The notes: generated from the sequence alone by a model not told the origin. Numbered from the stretch's first letter, positions 24,628-34,644 are shown. The stretch is 64,000 bases of DNA from Burkholderiales bacterium JOSHI_001 (GCA_000244995.1 CM001438.1:922921-986920); one strand, 5' to 3'. A program made the numbers and translations.

Positions 24628-27600
24628 TCATGGTCGCCAGAAAATCGCCCCGGCGACGGTTACGGTGGGCACCGTGCGCACCACCCGATCACCCACGCCA
24701 AGCTGGCCTTCCTGGTTGCCGCCCCAGCACAGCACCTGGCCGTCGCTGCGCAGTGCGCAGGTGTGGCCGAAGCCGGCTGCCAGCGCCTGCACGCCAGCCA
24801 GGCCGCCCACCTGCGTGGGCGCGGTGCGCGTCTCGTCGACGTTGCCATTGCCCATGACGCCGGTGCCCCAGCAGCGCACCGACAGGTCGTCGAGCCGGGC
24901 GCACACATGCGAGCGACCTGCCGTCACCTCGACCACACGCGAAAGGCCGATCACCGCCACGGCGGCCGGCCCGCCGGCGCCGACGCTGCCGGTGCCCAGC
25001 TGTCCTTCGTTGTTGCGACCCCAGCAGTTCACGGTGCCGCCGCGTAGCAGCGCGCAGGCGTAGCCGGCGCCCAGCGACACCTGCGTCGCCGGGCCGACAC
25101 TGACCTGCACGGGGATGGACACCGAGGGACTGGGCCCCTGGCCGACTTGCCCGGAGGTGTTCAGGCCCCAGCACCACACGCTGTCGTCGTTGCGCAAGGC
25201 GCAGCTGAAGTCGGCCCCGGCGGCCACCGAGAGCATGCCGCTCAGGTTGGCCACCTGCACCGGCGCGAGTCGGGGGTCGGTGGTGCCGTCGCCCACCTGT
25301 CCGACGTCGTTGCTGCCCCAGCACCAGACGGTGTCGTCGCTGGCCAGAAGGCAGCGGTGCGAGCGCCCCGCCACCACCTGCTTCACGTTGGTGAAGCCGC
25401 TCAGTGGCTGCGGTGAGGTGAAACCATTGCCGGCGCAGTACACCTTTCCGGTGACGGTCAAGGCGCAGCTCGTGGTCTCGCCGGCGGCCACACCCGTCGC
25501 CGGCTCGAGCAGCGTCATGGCGCGCGGCACGGGCCATGGGGTCGTGTCGCCGGCGCCTACTTGGCCGCTGCTGTTGTAGCCCCAGCAAGCCGCCTGGCCG
25601 TCGGCCTGCATGGCGCAGGTGTGCCAGAAGCTGCTGGCGATCTTGTCGCGCGACGGGCTGGCGGCCGGCGGGCTTTCCATGCTCAGCACGGCCGGCGTGC
25701 TGAACACGACGCCGGCGCCGTTGTAGACCAGCACGGCATAAATCGCGCCGCTGTCAGCCGGCGCCAGCGCCGGAGTGGTGTAGCTGGCTGAATCGGCCCC
25801 GGGGATAGCCACGTTGTTGCGCAGCCATTGGTAGCGCAGGCCGCTGCCGCTGGCCGTGACCGAGAAGCGCGCCGTGCCGCCCACCGCGGCCCGCGCGGCC
25901 TGCGGCGGTGCCACGATCACCGGCGCGTTCAGCAGCGTCAGCGGGGCCGCGTCGCTGGTGATGCCGCCCAGCACGTTGCCGACGGTGACGCTGTACGCAG
26001 CGATGTCGGCGGTGCCGAGGTTGCCGAGCGTCAGTACCGCGCCGGTGGCGCCGGCGATGGGCGTGCCGTCCTTCAGCCATTGGTAGCTCAGCGGCCCGGT
26101 GCCGCTGGCGGCCACCACGAAGCTGGCCGTGCCGCCGGGCGACTGCACCTGCGGCGCGGGGTGAGCCATCAGGGTCACGGCCTCGATCCGCGGCGCCGGT
26201 GTCACCGTCAGCTGCACGCGAAAGCTCACGGCGCTACCCGCGGCGTTGCTCACCTGCACCGAATAGATCGCCGCGTCGACCGACGTGGCGGACGCGATGC
26301 TGTAGACCGCCTGGGTGGCGCCGGCAATCGGCTGGGCGTTGCGCAGCCACTGGAACGTGAACGGCGCGCTTCCCGACACGCCCACGCCGAAGGTGGCGGT
26401 GTTGCCAGCATTCACCAGCACCGACGCCGGCTGCGTCACGATACTTGGCGCTACCAGTGGCGCACCAGCCGGGCCCACGGTGAGCATGGCGTCGGCGCTG
26501 GTGGTGCTGCCGGCGGCGTTGCTCACCACTACGCTGTAGGTGCCAGCCTGCGCCGGCGTCACCGCAGGCAGGCGCAGCACCGCGGCATTGGCGCCGGCTA
26601 TCGGGTTGCCGTTCAAGTGCCACTGGTAGTTCAATGCCTCGGTGCCGCGCGCGGCCACCGCAAAGGCGGCGTCGCTGCCGCTGGCCACACTCAAGCTGGC
26701 CGGCTGGGTGGTGAAGGTGGGCGCCACGTTCAGGTCGCTCACCGAGACGGTGACGGGCGCGCTCTCGGCCGTGCCCAGCGCGTTGGTGGCCACCAGGCGA
26801 AATTGCGTGCCGTTGTCGGCCAGGCCCAGCAACGCGGTGGTAAAGCTGGTGCTGGTGGCACCGCTCACATCGGTCCAGGCGCCGCTGGCATTGGCAGGTC
26901 GCGTTTGCCATTGCAGCGTGGGCGTCGGCAAGCCAGTGACGGTGGCCGACAGGCTGGCCGTCTGGCCGGTGCGGACCAACATCGAACGCGGGGCTTCGGT
27001 GAAGCGCGGCACGGCGCCTTGCTGGATGACTTCCACGCGAGTGGGTGACCCCGTCACGCACTCGGGCGTGCTGCTGCCTGGCGGCGTGTAGCAGGCCTGG
27101 GCGCGGATCAGCGCGCCATCGTCGTTGGCTTCGACCGGCCCGTAGCTGAACCGCGGTGTCCAGTACATCCAGGCCGGCATCGGTCCTTCGAGCGGATGCG
27201 CATCGGCCTCGCTCTGGAACGAGCGGCCCACGTCGACCCAGGTTTTTCCCGCGTCGCGGCTTCGCAGCCAGGTGATGACCGCCTGGTTGCGCGCATCGGG
27301 CGGGGTGTACTTGAGTCGGAACGCCGCGATAGGGTCCGCCTGAGCGGCGCCCCCCGACATGACGGTGGGCACATCCAGGCGGGCACCCACCAATGTCTGC
27401 ACCGTGCCGGGCGTTGACAGCACCCTCAGGGGCCGGGTCAATGCCCGATCCGGATGAGAAATGACGCTGCTGTCGAACAACAGGGCGGGCCCCGGGAAGT
27501 ACGTGGCGGCCAGTTGCCCATCGCAGAACAGGTCCATGGCTGGAACGGCCACATTCGGCAGTGTCGGCACCGCCAGCACCACGGTGGTGTAGACGGTTTG

Positions 27601-28359
27601 CGAAGTGAGCTCGAAGGATGTGAGGGGATTGCGTTCAGGAAAGTCGGGCTGGTAGCCGCCGGTGAAGTAGATGTCCAGCGATCGTTGGCTGGCGCCGCTG
27701 CAAACCGCGGGCATCACGCCGCCCGTGGTGGTGACGCGAATTTCGAGCGAGGTGGGCAGGGTGATCGTGCCGCAAGGCTCGCCGTTGCAACGATGCTCCC
27801 ATTTGAAGATGCCGAACAACTGGGGTGGGTTTCCGTCGAACGGATAGCTGACCGCGACCACGGTGAAGTACGAGAAGCCACCCACCCGCGCACTCACCAT
27901 GCCGTCGGCCACGGTGCTGTTGCCCAGCACCACCCAGCTGCCGCCAGGCTCGGCCTTGGCCAGGCTCCAGTTCTGGTTGGGTTGCAGGCTCGTGCTGGGC
28001 ACCGGCAGCCGCACTTCCACCGGCTGCGCAAAGCGAGTGCCATGCGGCGTGATCGCGTAGGTATCTCCCGCCGCCACCAGACCCGCGGGCACGGGCGGCG
28101 CGCCGCTGGAGTCCTTGGCAAGCCGGATGGTGGTGTCTGCCTGCAGCGCGCCCGCCGGCACCACCACCTGCGCACCACCCGCTTCGCCCACGGCGCCGCC
28201 GGCGGCGCCCACGGTCACGGCGGGTGGCGGCAAGGGCTCGTCGCCGCTGCCCCCGCCGCCGCAGGACACCAGCGCCAAGGACAGGGCGGCCGCAGCCAGC
28301 AAATTGAGTGCGATAGCGGCCGATCGGCCTTCCGCGACAAGAAGGTGGGTGGCAGACAT
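24628..28359 (-). CDS. large lipoprotein with ZU5-like, Ig-like and RCC1 repeats (paralogue 1)
   Basis: Exported lipoprotein of 1243 aa. ATG 28359 has GGAGAG upstream and begins a lipoprotein signal ending in LALVSCGGGG. Then come a ZU5-like domain (GGAVGEAGGAQVVVPAGAL, about residues 45-150), a unique central region with several Cys pairs, four to five Ig-like modules with the repeated pattern 'QWxRN...PIAGA...YSVxVSNAAG', and a C-terminal RCC1 beta-propeller with about seven repeats (for example SSFWHTCAMQADGQAACWGY, SDDTVWCWGSNDVGQVGDG). It is homologous to the protein at 36359-40177 throughout. Likely role: surface binding or adhesion; no enzyme motif is visible. Its partner genes are the PEP-CTERM fusion upstream and the SARP-like regulators. 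Confidence 0.8.
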   Translation of the reverse strand: MSATHLLVAEGRSAAIALNLLAAAALSLALVSCGGGGSGDEPLPPPAVTVGAAGGAVGEAGGAQVVVPAGALQADTTIRLAKDSSGAPPVPAGLVAAGDTYAITPHGTRFAQPVEVRLPVPSTSLQPNQNWSLAKAEPGGSWVVLGNSTVADGMVSARVGGFSYFTVVAVSYPFDGNPPQLFGIFKWEHRCNGEPCGTITLPTSLEIRVTTTGGVMPAVCSGASQRSLDIYFTGGYQPDFPERNPLTSFELTSQTVYTTVVLAVPTLPNVAVPAMDLFCDGQLAATYFPGPALLFDSSVISHPDRALTRPLRVLSTPGTVQTLVGARLDVPTVMSGGAAQADPIAAFRLKYTPPDARNQAVITWLRSRDAGKTWVDVGRSFQSEADAHPLEGPMPAWMYWTPRFSYGPVEANDDGALIRAQACYTPPGSSTPECVTGSPTRVEVIQQGAVPRFTEAPRSMLVRTGQTASLSATVTGLPTPTLQWQTRPANASGAWTDVSGATSTSFTTALLGLADNGTQFRLVATNALGTAESAPVTVSVSDLNVAPTFTTQPASLSVASGSDAAFAVAARGTEALNYQWHLNGNPIAGANAAVLRLPAVTPAQAGTYSVVVSNAAGSTTSADAMLTVGPAGAPLVAPSIVTQPASVLVNAGNTATFGVGVSGSAPFTFQWLRNAQPIAGATQAVYSIASATSVDAAIYSVQVSNAAGSAVSFRVQLTVTPAPRIEAVTLMAHPAPQVQSPGGTASFVVAASGTGPLSYQWLKDGTPIAGATGAVLTLGNLGTADIAAYSVTVGNVLGGITSDAAPLTLLNAPVIVAPPQAARAAVGGTARFSVTASGSGLRYQWLRNNVAIPGADSASYTTPALAPADSGAIYAVLVYNGAGVVFSTPAVLSMESPPAASPSRDKIASSFWHTCAMQADGQAACWGYNSSGQVGAGDTTPWPVPRAMTLLEPATGVAAGETTSCALTVTGKVYCAGNGFTSPQPLSGFTNVKQVVAGRSHRCLLASDDTVWCWGSNDVGQVGDGTTDPRLAPVQVANLSGMLSVAAGADFSCALRNDDSVWCWGLNTSGQVGQGPSPSVSIPVQVSVGPATQVSLGAGYACALLRGGTVNCWGRNNEGQLGTGSVGAGGPAAVAVIGLSRVVEVTAGRSHVCARLDDLSVRCWGTGVMGNGNVDETRTAPTQVGGLAGVQALAAGFGHTCALRSDGQVLCWGGNQEGQLGVGDRVVRTVPTVTVAGAIFWRP

Positions 28360-28667
28360 GATCACTCTCCAGCAGTTCGCCCGGGTGCTTGCTGGCTGTG
28401 CAGCGCCTCGGGTCACCGGGCATTTGTAGAGGGCCTTGCGTTTTGAGGGCGTCATCTCAGCCCGGCTGTGCCGAAGCTGAAGCCGCATGCAAGGCATCGT
28501 GGTGCGATGGTGCTGTGCTGCCCCAGGTCACCCGGTCCGCCAGGTTCCAGGTCCCAACCGACTCGTTTACCTGACCCTGCACCCGGACCACGAGGTCCAG
28601 GTGCAAGTTCATGACGGCGCTTTGGGATGCGCCGGGGAGGCCATCGACGCAGTTGGGGGCGACTCAC
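28360..28667. other. intergenic region without recognised gene
   Basis: 308 bp between the lipoprotein start and the end of the PEP-CTERM fusion gene on the same strand. I see no coding potential with motif support and no SARP-box-like repeat. It presumably contains the leader or promoter of the lipoprotein gene. Confidence 0.5.
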
Positions 28668-30752
28668 TCACCGCAAACAAGTGCGCTGGACCACGTTTCT
28701 CCGGCGCAAAGAGCGAGGCGCCAACGCCAGCAGACCCGCCATCAAAAGGAGCACCGAGGCAGGTTCGGGCACCGCGGGCGCCACCCCGGGCAGGATGTTC
28801 GTGAAGGTCACGCCGGGCGTGGACGAGCGCAGTTCCCCGTCGGCCGTGTGGGACATGTCGGAGAACGCGGCGTAGGGCAAGCCAGAGCCCGAGCCCCCAA
28901 CAAGGACGAACAGTCGGGCCTCGATGCGCAGCCGTTGCCCCACGGAAGCCTCGAACGGCAGCACATAGCCGCCCGGGGCGAGTGCCATGGTTTCGAAGGT
29001 ACTGATGGCCTCGGACTGGACGGTCCTCGTCACGTGGTTGCCGGGCCAGTCGGTGCCGTGACCTGCGCGGTCTTCCCAGAACGCACTTTCGGTGCGTGAG
29101 ACCCAGAGGTCACCTGGACGGCCGCCCGTGTTCCGGGCGTTCACGTTCAACCATGCCAAATAGGTGAATGCGAGGTCCGGCGTGCTGCTGGCATTGGTGT
29201 CAAGGTTGAACACCTTGAACTCGACCCGCGCGCTCGCCACGGCATCGTAGCCGTCGTTCAGGGGCACGGGCGTTCCGGCGCCGCCCGTCAGCGCGCCCGG
29301 CGTACCGGCACCGAGGGTGCCGCCCAAAGCCAGGTTCAGCTCGATGGGCACCCGCGTGCCAACTGGCGTGCCGGGCGACGAAGACTGCACCTGCGTCTGC
29401 CACTGGAAGAAGCTGGTCAAGCCATGCTCCAGGCCGTCGCTGGCGTTCAGCGCCACCTGTCCTCGCAGCGTCAGGAATTGTGCGTCGCTGAGGCCAAAGT
29501 ATTGGCCCTGGTTGGCGGGCATGCTTGGCAGCGCAGGGATGAACGGCGTGCCCAGCACGGCAGGCGCAACAGGCTCAAAGGTGCTCAGGTCCAGTGGGCC
29601 GCCGCCCAGCGCAACATGGTTACCGTCGGGCGCGGCCAGCGCCGCCATACTGAACCCGCCAAGCGCCAGCGCCACGGCACCCCAACGCTTGGCCACGCGC
29701 TGGCGCTTCGCGGCCGGCCACGCGATGCCGGGCCTGCTTCGACCCGGTCTGCGCAGGCGGCGGGCGGCCAGCAGTGCCAGGCCAAGCAGAGTTGAGGTCA
29801 GCGTCCCGGGTTCGGGCACCGCCGGCAGCGGGGTCTTGCCAGGCAGGTTGTTCTGGAAGACCACGCCGGGCAGGCCACTGTCGAGTTCGCCGTCAAAGGT
29901 CTTGGACATGTCGGCCACGCCGCCGAATTGCACGCCGCCGCGGCCGGCGCCGTCCACGCCCGCCACCAACGTGGCAAGGATGTGCAGCCGATGACCGGTG
30001 ACGGAGCTGAATCCGAGTGTGAATTCCTTCTGGCTGAGCTGCAGGTCCTCGAAGGTGTACACGGCATGCGCCAGCGCATTGCTGGAGCTGAAGCTCCCGG
30101 GCCAGACTGTCAGCACGCCAGCCTTGTCGCGCCAGCTGGCGCCCTCCCTTCGATCGACCAAGGTGACATCGGCCGCCGCGTCGGGTTGTACCTGGAGGTT
30201 GGCCTGGTATCTGAACTCGATGTCGGGCACCAGGGGTGAGTAGCCGATGGCATCCAGGTCGAACACCCGCACCCGCAGGTCGGTGTAGGCCAAAGCGCTG
30301 TAGCTCTGCCCAACAGCCAGCGCCTGGCCCTGCTGGCCCGCCAGCGCGGCCATGGCGCCGGCCTGCAGGCGGCCGTCGATCGTCACCTTGAATGGGTTCA
30401 CCAGCGGCTGCGGCCCCGGCCCCACACTGGGGGCCAACACGGTCCAGTCGAAGAAACTCTCGACGCGTGATCCGTCGTTGTTGCCGGTATCGCGCAGCGC
30501 CAGCGAGCCCCGCAGCGTGAGGTGGGCGCCGTCGGCCTGGCCGAAATGGGCTTCGCGCTGCGCCATGCCAGGCAGGTTGGGCTGGAATGGTGCCCCCACC
30601 GTCACTGGAGCCAGGTTGCTGGATGCGACTTCGTTCGTTCCACCCTGCATGGCCGTGCTGTTGAGATCGGCCGCCTGTACGGCTGCAGCGGCCGTACAGG
30701 CCAGCAGCCAGACCCCTTTGGGGACCAAGGTTGATCTTTGACCGGTTTCCAT
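28668..30752 (-). CDS. tandem fusion of two PEP-CTERM secreted proteins
   Basis: 694-aa exported protein made of two homologous halves. Half 1 (to about residue 340) has a signal peptide (GVWLLACTAAAAVQAA), a body and a complete PEP-CTERM sorting signal (AVPEPGTLTSTLLGLALL then ARRLRR). It is followed without a stop by a second signal-like stretch (WGAVALALGGFSMAALAAP) and half 2, which ends in a second PEP-CTERM signal (AVPEPASVLLLMAGLLALAP). Matching blocks are GAPFQPNLPGM/GTPFIPALPSM and HLTLRGSLAL/FLTLRGQVAL. ATG 30752 has AAGGAG. PEP-CTERM proteins are normally processed by an exosortase; none is in this window. The function is unknown; it may be a matrix or surface protein. Confidence 0.82.
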   Translation of the reverse strand: METGQRSTLVPKGVWLLACTAAAAVQAADLNSTAMQGGTNEVASSNLAPVTVGAPFQPNLPGMAQREAHFGQADGAHLTLRGSLALRDTGNNDGSRVESFFDWTVLAPSVGPGPQPLVNPFKVTIDGRLQAGAMAALAGQQGQALAVGQSYSALAYTDLRVRVFDLDAIGYSPLVPDIEFRYQANLQVQPDAAADVTLVDRREGASWRDKAGVLTVWPGSFSSSNALAHAVYTFEDLQLSQKEFTLGFSSVTGHRLHILATLVAGVDGAGRGGVQFGGVADMSKTFDGELDSGLPGVVFQNNLPGKTPLPAVPEPGTLTSTLLGLALLAARRLRRPGRSRPGIAWPAAKRQRVAKRWGAVALALGGFSMAALAAPDGNHVALGGGPLDLSTFEPVAPAVLGTPFIPALPSMPANQGQYFGLSDAQFLTLRGQVALNASDGLEHGLTSFFQWQTQVQSSSPGTPVGTRVPIELNLALGGTLGAGTPGALTGGAGTPVPLNDGYDAVASARVEFKVFNLDTNASSTPDLAFTYLAWLNVNARNTGGRPGDLWVSRTESAFWEDRAGHGTDWPGNHVTRTVQSEAISTFETMALAPGGYVLPFEASVGQRLRIEARLFVLVGGSGSGLPYAAFSDMSHTADGELRSSTPGVTFTNILPGVAPAVPEPASVLLLMAGLLALAPRSLRRRNVVQRTCLR

Positions 30753-30819
30753 GACGTTGACTCCTTCGGCACCCAAGGTTCGTTCCTCGGGCTGTGCTGG
30801 AAAGTCTGCGCGGGTCACC

Positions 30820-30837
30820 GTTATTGAATCGTTATCG
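30820..30837 (-). promoter_or_regulatory. SARP-box-like direct repeat before the PEP-CTERM gene
   Basis: Two 7-mers GTTATTG and GTTATCG separated by 4 bp (11-bp period, plus-strand reading), 67 bp upstream of the PEP-CTERM ATG and within the divergent region shared with SARP-like regulator 1. Heptamers at 11-bp spacing are the known binding pattern of SARP regulators. A matching element precedes the lipoprotein gene at 34645. Confidence 0.5.
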
Positions 30838-30999
30838 AAGCGGTCCGGCGATCCGCGCCCGGCCTTGCGTTCGTTTGATGGCTAGCAGGCAGGAAACGCG
30901 TCGACCAACGTGGCCCGGACGGAGCCTCGCCGTCTGCCCCGTCCGGCACGATCGATGGGCGGCCAAAGCCACGGTGCAGCTGCAACAATCCACCGCAGC

Positions 31000-33900
31000 A
31001 TGGGTCTCGCCGACACCCCGCCCGACGCCGAAGTCACGGTGCACCTGACGCTGGCCGCCGCCGCCACGCTGCGCGGCCCGTCCGGTGCGTTCGTGGCGCT
31101 GGGCCCGCGCGACGCAGCGCTGCTGGCCTGGCTGGCGATCGAGGGGCCCACGCCACGCATCAAGCTCGCCGGCCTTCTGTGGCCCGAGCACGAACTCGGT
31201 GCGGCGCGCAACAACCTGCGCCAGCGGCTTTTCAAACTGCGCAAGCTGGCCGGAGCTGAGGTGGTTGGCGGCGGCGCGATGCTGCAATTGGCGCCCCATG
31301 TCGAACACGACCTCGGCGACGCCGAGGGCCTGCTTGCTGGCGTGCCCGACGACGATGGCGGCGAGTTCTCGATCTGGCTCAATCGGCAGCGCGAACGCCG
31401 CCGCGAGCGCGTGCAACACGCGCTGATCGAACTCATCGAGATGGCGGAGGCGGCCAAGGACTATGCCGACGCGCTGGTGCACGCCAAGGAACTGCTGGCG
31501 CTCGAGCCCTTGAGCGAGGACGCGCACCGCCGGGTCATCCGGCTGCATTATCTGAACGGGGATCGGGCGGCGGCGCTGCTGGCGTTCGATGCCTGCGAGC
31601 GGGTGCTGAAGGACGAGGTGGGCACCAGCCCGTCAGCGCAGACGCTCGCGCTGCTGGGCGTGCTGGAGGCGGCCGCTTCCGACGCGGCCCCTGCCCGCGC
31701 ATGCGCCGTGCCGGCGGGCGTGCTGCGCCCACCGCGCATGGTGGGGCGGGATGCCGAGCTTGCCGCGGTGAACGCCGCCTGGCAGGACGGACAGGTCGTG
31801 CTGGTGCTCGGCGAGGCCGGCATGGGCAAGTCGAGACTGCTGTCCGAATGCGCCGACACGACCACGAGCTTGGCCGTCGCGCGCCCCGGCGACGCCGCTG
31901 TGCCCTTCGCGGCCGCAGCGCGCCTGCTGCGCGCGGTGATCGCGCAGCATCCTGCGGCAGCATCGGCGGAAAGTCGCTCGCGGCTGGCCACGCTGCTGCC
32001 CGAGTATGCCGAGCACGACGCCGTGCCCGCCGCCAACCTGGCCAAGCTCGTGCAGGTGGTTCAGGGTGTCTTGCTGGCCGCGCAGGCCACCGGCCTGCAC
32101 ACGGTGCTGCTCGACGACCTGCACTTTGCGGACGCTGCCACGTTCGACCTGCTGCGCGAGCTGCTCGGCGGAAATCCGACGGCATTGCGCTGGGGCTTCG
32201 CACAGCGTCCGGCAGAAGGGTCGCAGGTGACCCAGGCCTTCGCCGATGAACTCGAGGGCGAACTCCGCCTCAGACGTGTGGCGCTTGGGTCGCTGGATGC
32301 CGCGGCGATGGCCGCCCTGGTCGATTCGCTCGGCGTGCCGCAGCTTGACGGTGCGCGGCTTGCGCCGGCCCTCGTGCGCCACACGGGTGGCAATCCGCTG
32401 TTCGCACTCGAGACGCTCAAGGCGATGCTGGTCGGTGGCGGAGGCCGGTGGGCGGGCACCGCGCTCGCCGTTCGCGACGGGGTGAGCTCGCAACTGCCGG
32501 CGCCAACCAGCGTCGGCGCGCTGATCGGGCAGCGGCTCAAGCAACTGTCCCCGCGCGCGCTGGCGCTCGCACGCGTGGCCGCTGTGGCTGGTGCCGATTT
32601 CAGCGCCGCGCTCGCCGAGCGCATTCTTGTCACGCCCGCGGTCGAACTCGCCGACGCGTGGGCCGAACTCGAAGCGGCGCAGGTGTTGCGCGACGCGGCG
32701 TTCGCGCACGACCTCGTCTACGAAGCGACCTTGGCGGGCGTGCCTGCGGCCATTGCGCGCGAGCTGCACGCGCGCGTGGCCGACGATCTGCAGGCGGGCA
32801 ATGCGCCGGCCGAACGCGTGGCCTCGCACAGGCTCGAGGCATCCGACCCGCACAAGTCGATCCCCGCGTTGCGTGCCGCGGCGGCTGCGGCCATCGCCAA
32901 GTTCCAGCGGCCGCTGGCCGCCCGGTGGCTGGAACAGGCCGCGGACCTGCTGGAACAAATCGGTGATCGTCCTGGCGCGTTCGAGGTCCTGGCAGAGGCG
33001 GTGCAACTGCGGCAAGGGTTCGACACCGGCGCCAGCCACGACGCCGCCACGCAACGTTTGCTCGCGCTGGCCGACACGCCGTCGCAGCGCGCCGAGGCGG
33101 CGACGCATCGCGCCGTCTACCTGCACATCGTCGGCCAGGGCAGCCAGGCGCTGCCACTGATCGAGCAAGGCTTGTCGGCCGCGCGCTCCGCGCACGATGA
33201 CGTTGCGCTGATGCGCGGACTGAACGTGCAGGGCATCGTTCTCCGCCACGTCGGACGCAACGAGGAAGCGATGCGATCGCTGCGCGATGCGCTGGCACTC
33301 GCCCGCACGGTGAGCACCGACCGGGGCGACGAACTGCCCGCCGTCCTCAACAACCTTGCGCTGGCGCAGATGGAAGCCGACGACCAGGTGGGCGCCATCC
33401 TGCACTTCGAGGAAGCCGCACGCCTGCAGCCCGACGCGCCCACGCGCGCACGGGTGCTGAACAATCTTGCGCTGGCGCTGGAAGAGATCGGCAGCCTGGA
33501 GCGTGCGCTCGATGCCCGGACCACGGCGCAACGCCTGCTGCGCGGGCAGGATGGCACGGAGTTCGCACTGCTGAACCTGACTGTTTCGCTTGTTGGTCTC
33601 GGCCGCTACCTGCTGCACTTTGCCGATGCGTTGGAATGGATGGCACAGGCCCAGGCCATGGCGGCCCCGATGACACACTGGCGCACCCATGACTTGCATT
33701 TGCAGCGTGCACTGCTGTACACCGATCTTGGGGCATGGCGCGAGGCCGACGACGCGTTCGCGCAGATCGATTTGTCCAAACAGACGGCGCTTTCGCACCT
33801 GAGTGTTCTGCTGGGGCGCCTGCATTACCTGTTCGCACGCAACATCGATGCCACCGAGGCGCTGGCGCAGGCGGAGCAACTGATCCCAGGGGGCGACAGG

Positions 33901-34347
33901 CGACGCATGCGCCGGCTCCATCTGGCCAAGACGCGCGTCCTGCCGCCGCCGCAGGCGCTCGCGCTGGCCGCGGCCGAACTTGAGCGTGAGGCAGCCATCG
34001 GCAATCGCGCCGCGCAGATTCCTTTCGCCACGCTGGCGGCGCGCGCGTGTCTTCGGCAGGGCGATGCGACCGCGGCGCTGCGATTCGCCCAACGCGCGAC
34101 CGATTGCATGAAGGCGGCGCAACCGGCCAGCTTTTCGCCGTTCGAGGTACGTTTCACGATGTACGAGGCGTTACTTGCCAACGGCGATGCGCGGGCGCAG
34201 GAGGAGATCCTGTCACTGGCGAGCGATCTGCACGAGGTGGCAACGACGCAGGTTCCGCAGGAATTTCGCGGGACGTTTCTGCAGGGCGTGGCGCTGAATC
34301 GCGCCATTCGTGCGGCGGCGGGCGGCCAGCGCCTGGTCAGACGCTAG
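31000..34347 (+). CDS. SARP/STAND transcriptional regulator (paralogue 1)
   Basis: 1115-aa regulator. Residues about 12-100 form an OmpR-like winged helix (ALGPRDAALLAWLAIEGPTP, ARNNLRQRLFKLRK), about 105-225 a BTAD domain (ALEPLSEDAHRRVIRLHYLN), and from 245 a STAND-type AAA ATPase with Walker A GEAGMGKSRLL (271-281) and Walker B TVLLDDLHFAD. The C-terminal half is helical with TPR-like repeats (for example VLNNLALALEEIGSLERALD). This layout resembles AfsR/MalT-type signal-integrating activators. ATG 31000 is chosen by alignment with the paralogue at 40218; no ribosome site is visible. It is divergent from the PEP-CTERM gene. The signal and targets are unknown. Confidence 0.82.
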   Translation: MGLADTPPDAEVTVHLTLAAAATLRGPSGAFVALGPRDAALLAWLAIEGPTPRIKLAGLLWPEHELGAARNNLRQRLFKLRKLAGAEVVGGGAMLQLAPHVEHDLGDAEGLLAGVPDDDGGEFSIWLNRQRERRRERVQHALIELIEMAEAAKDYADALVHAKELLALEPLSEDAHRRVIRLHYLNGDRAAALLAFDACERVLKDEVGTSPSAQTLALLGVLEAAASDAAPARACAVPAGVLRPPRMVGRDAELAAVNAAWQDGQVVLVLGEAGMGKSRLLSECADTTTSLAVARPGDAAVPFAAAARLLRAVIAQHPAAASAESRSRLATLLPEYAEHDAVPAANLAKLVQVVQGVLLAAQATGLHTVLLDDLHFADAATFDLLRELLGGNPTALRWGFAQRPAEGSQVTQAFADELEGELRLRRVALGSLDAAAMAALVDSLGVPQLDGARLAPALVRHTGGNPLFALETLKAMLVGGGGRWAGTALAVRDGVSSQLPAPTSVGALIGQRLKQLSPRALALARVAAVAGADFSAALAERILVTPAVELADAWAELEAAQVLRDAAFAHDLVYEATLAGVPAAIARELHARVADDLQAGNAPAERVASHRLEASDPHKSIPALRAAAAAAIAKFQRPLAARWLEQAADLLEQIGDRPGAFEVLAEAVQLRQGFDTGASHDAATQRLLALADTPSQRAEAATHRAVYLHIVGQGSQALPLIEQGLSAARSAHDDVALMRGLNVQGIVLRHVGRNEEAMRSLRDALALARTVSTDRGDELPAVLNNLALAQMEADDQVGAILHFEEAARLQPDAPTRARVLNNLALALEEIGSLERALDARTTAQRLLRGQDGTEFALLNLTVSLVGLGRYLLHFADALEWMAQAQAMAAPMTHWRTHDLHLQRALLYTDLGAWREADDAFAQIDLSKQTALSHLSVLLGRLHYLFARNIDATEALAQAEQLIPGGDRRRMRRLHLAKTRVLPPPQALALAAAELEREAAIGNRAAQIPFATLAARACLRQGDATAALRFAQRATDCMKAAQPASFSPFEVRFTMYEALLANGDARAQEEILSLASDLHEVATTQVPQEFRGTFLQGVALNRAIRAAAGGQRLVRR

Positions 34348-34567
34348 CCAGCCCGCCGCTGCGGCAGCCTCACTGTGTGCATGCCATCCAGGTCGCTTCC
34401 CTGAACCATCGAACTCAGGGCATTGAACAGCAGCTCGAGGGTGAACCGCCCGGACCCGATGTCCTGCGACATTGCACCCGACGGCGCTCCCGCGCCAGGC
34501 CGCAAGCACCAGGCCGGCATGTCGCCTGATTCGCCCGTTACCGCCCCCGGGCGTGGCCCGGTCCCGG

Positions 34568-34585
34568 CGATAACGCCTTGGTAAC
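34568..34585 (+). promoter_or_regulatory. SARP-box-like direct repeat before the beta-propeller lipoprotein gene
   Basis: CGATAAC and TGGTAAC separated by 4 bp (11-bp period), 59 bp upstream of ATG 34645. Read on the coding strand of each target, both this site and that at 30820-30837 begin CGATAAC and end TAAC, at nearly the same distance from the start codon. Confidence 0.5.
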
Positions 34586-34644
34586 GCGGCGGCGCCTACC
34601 TTTCCCGGCATCGGGTCGATCACGACTCATCCTGGGAGAAAGAC

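Noticed and set aside
31633-34122. 829-aa antisense frame within SARP-like regulator 1
   Set aside because: Mirror of the sense reading frame with Arg/Gln/His bias; the sense strand has Walker motifs and a paralogue.
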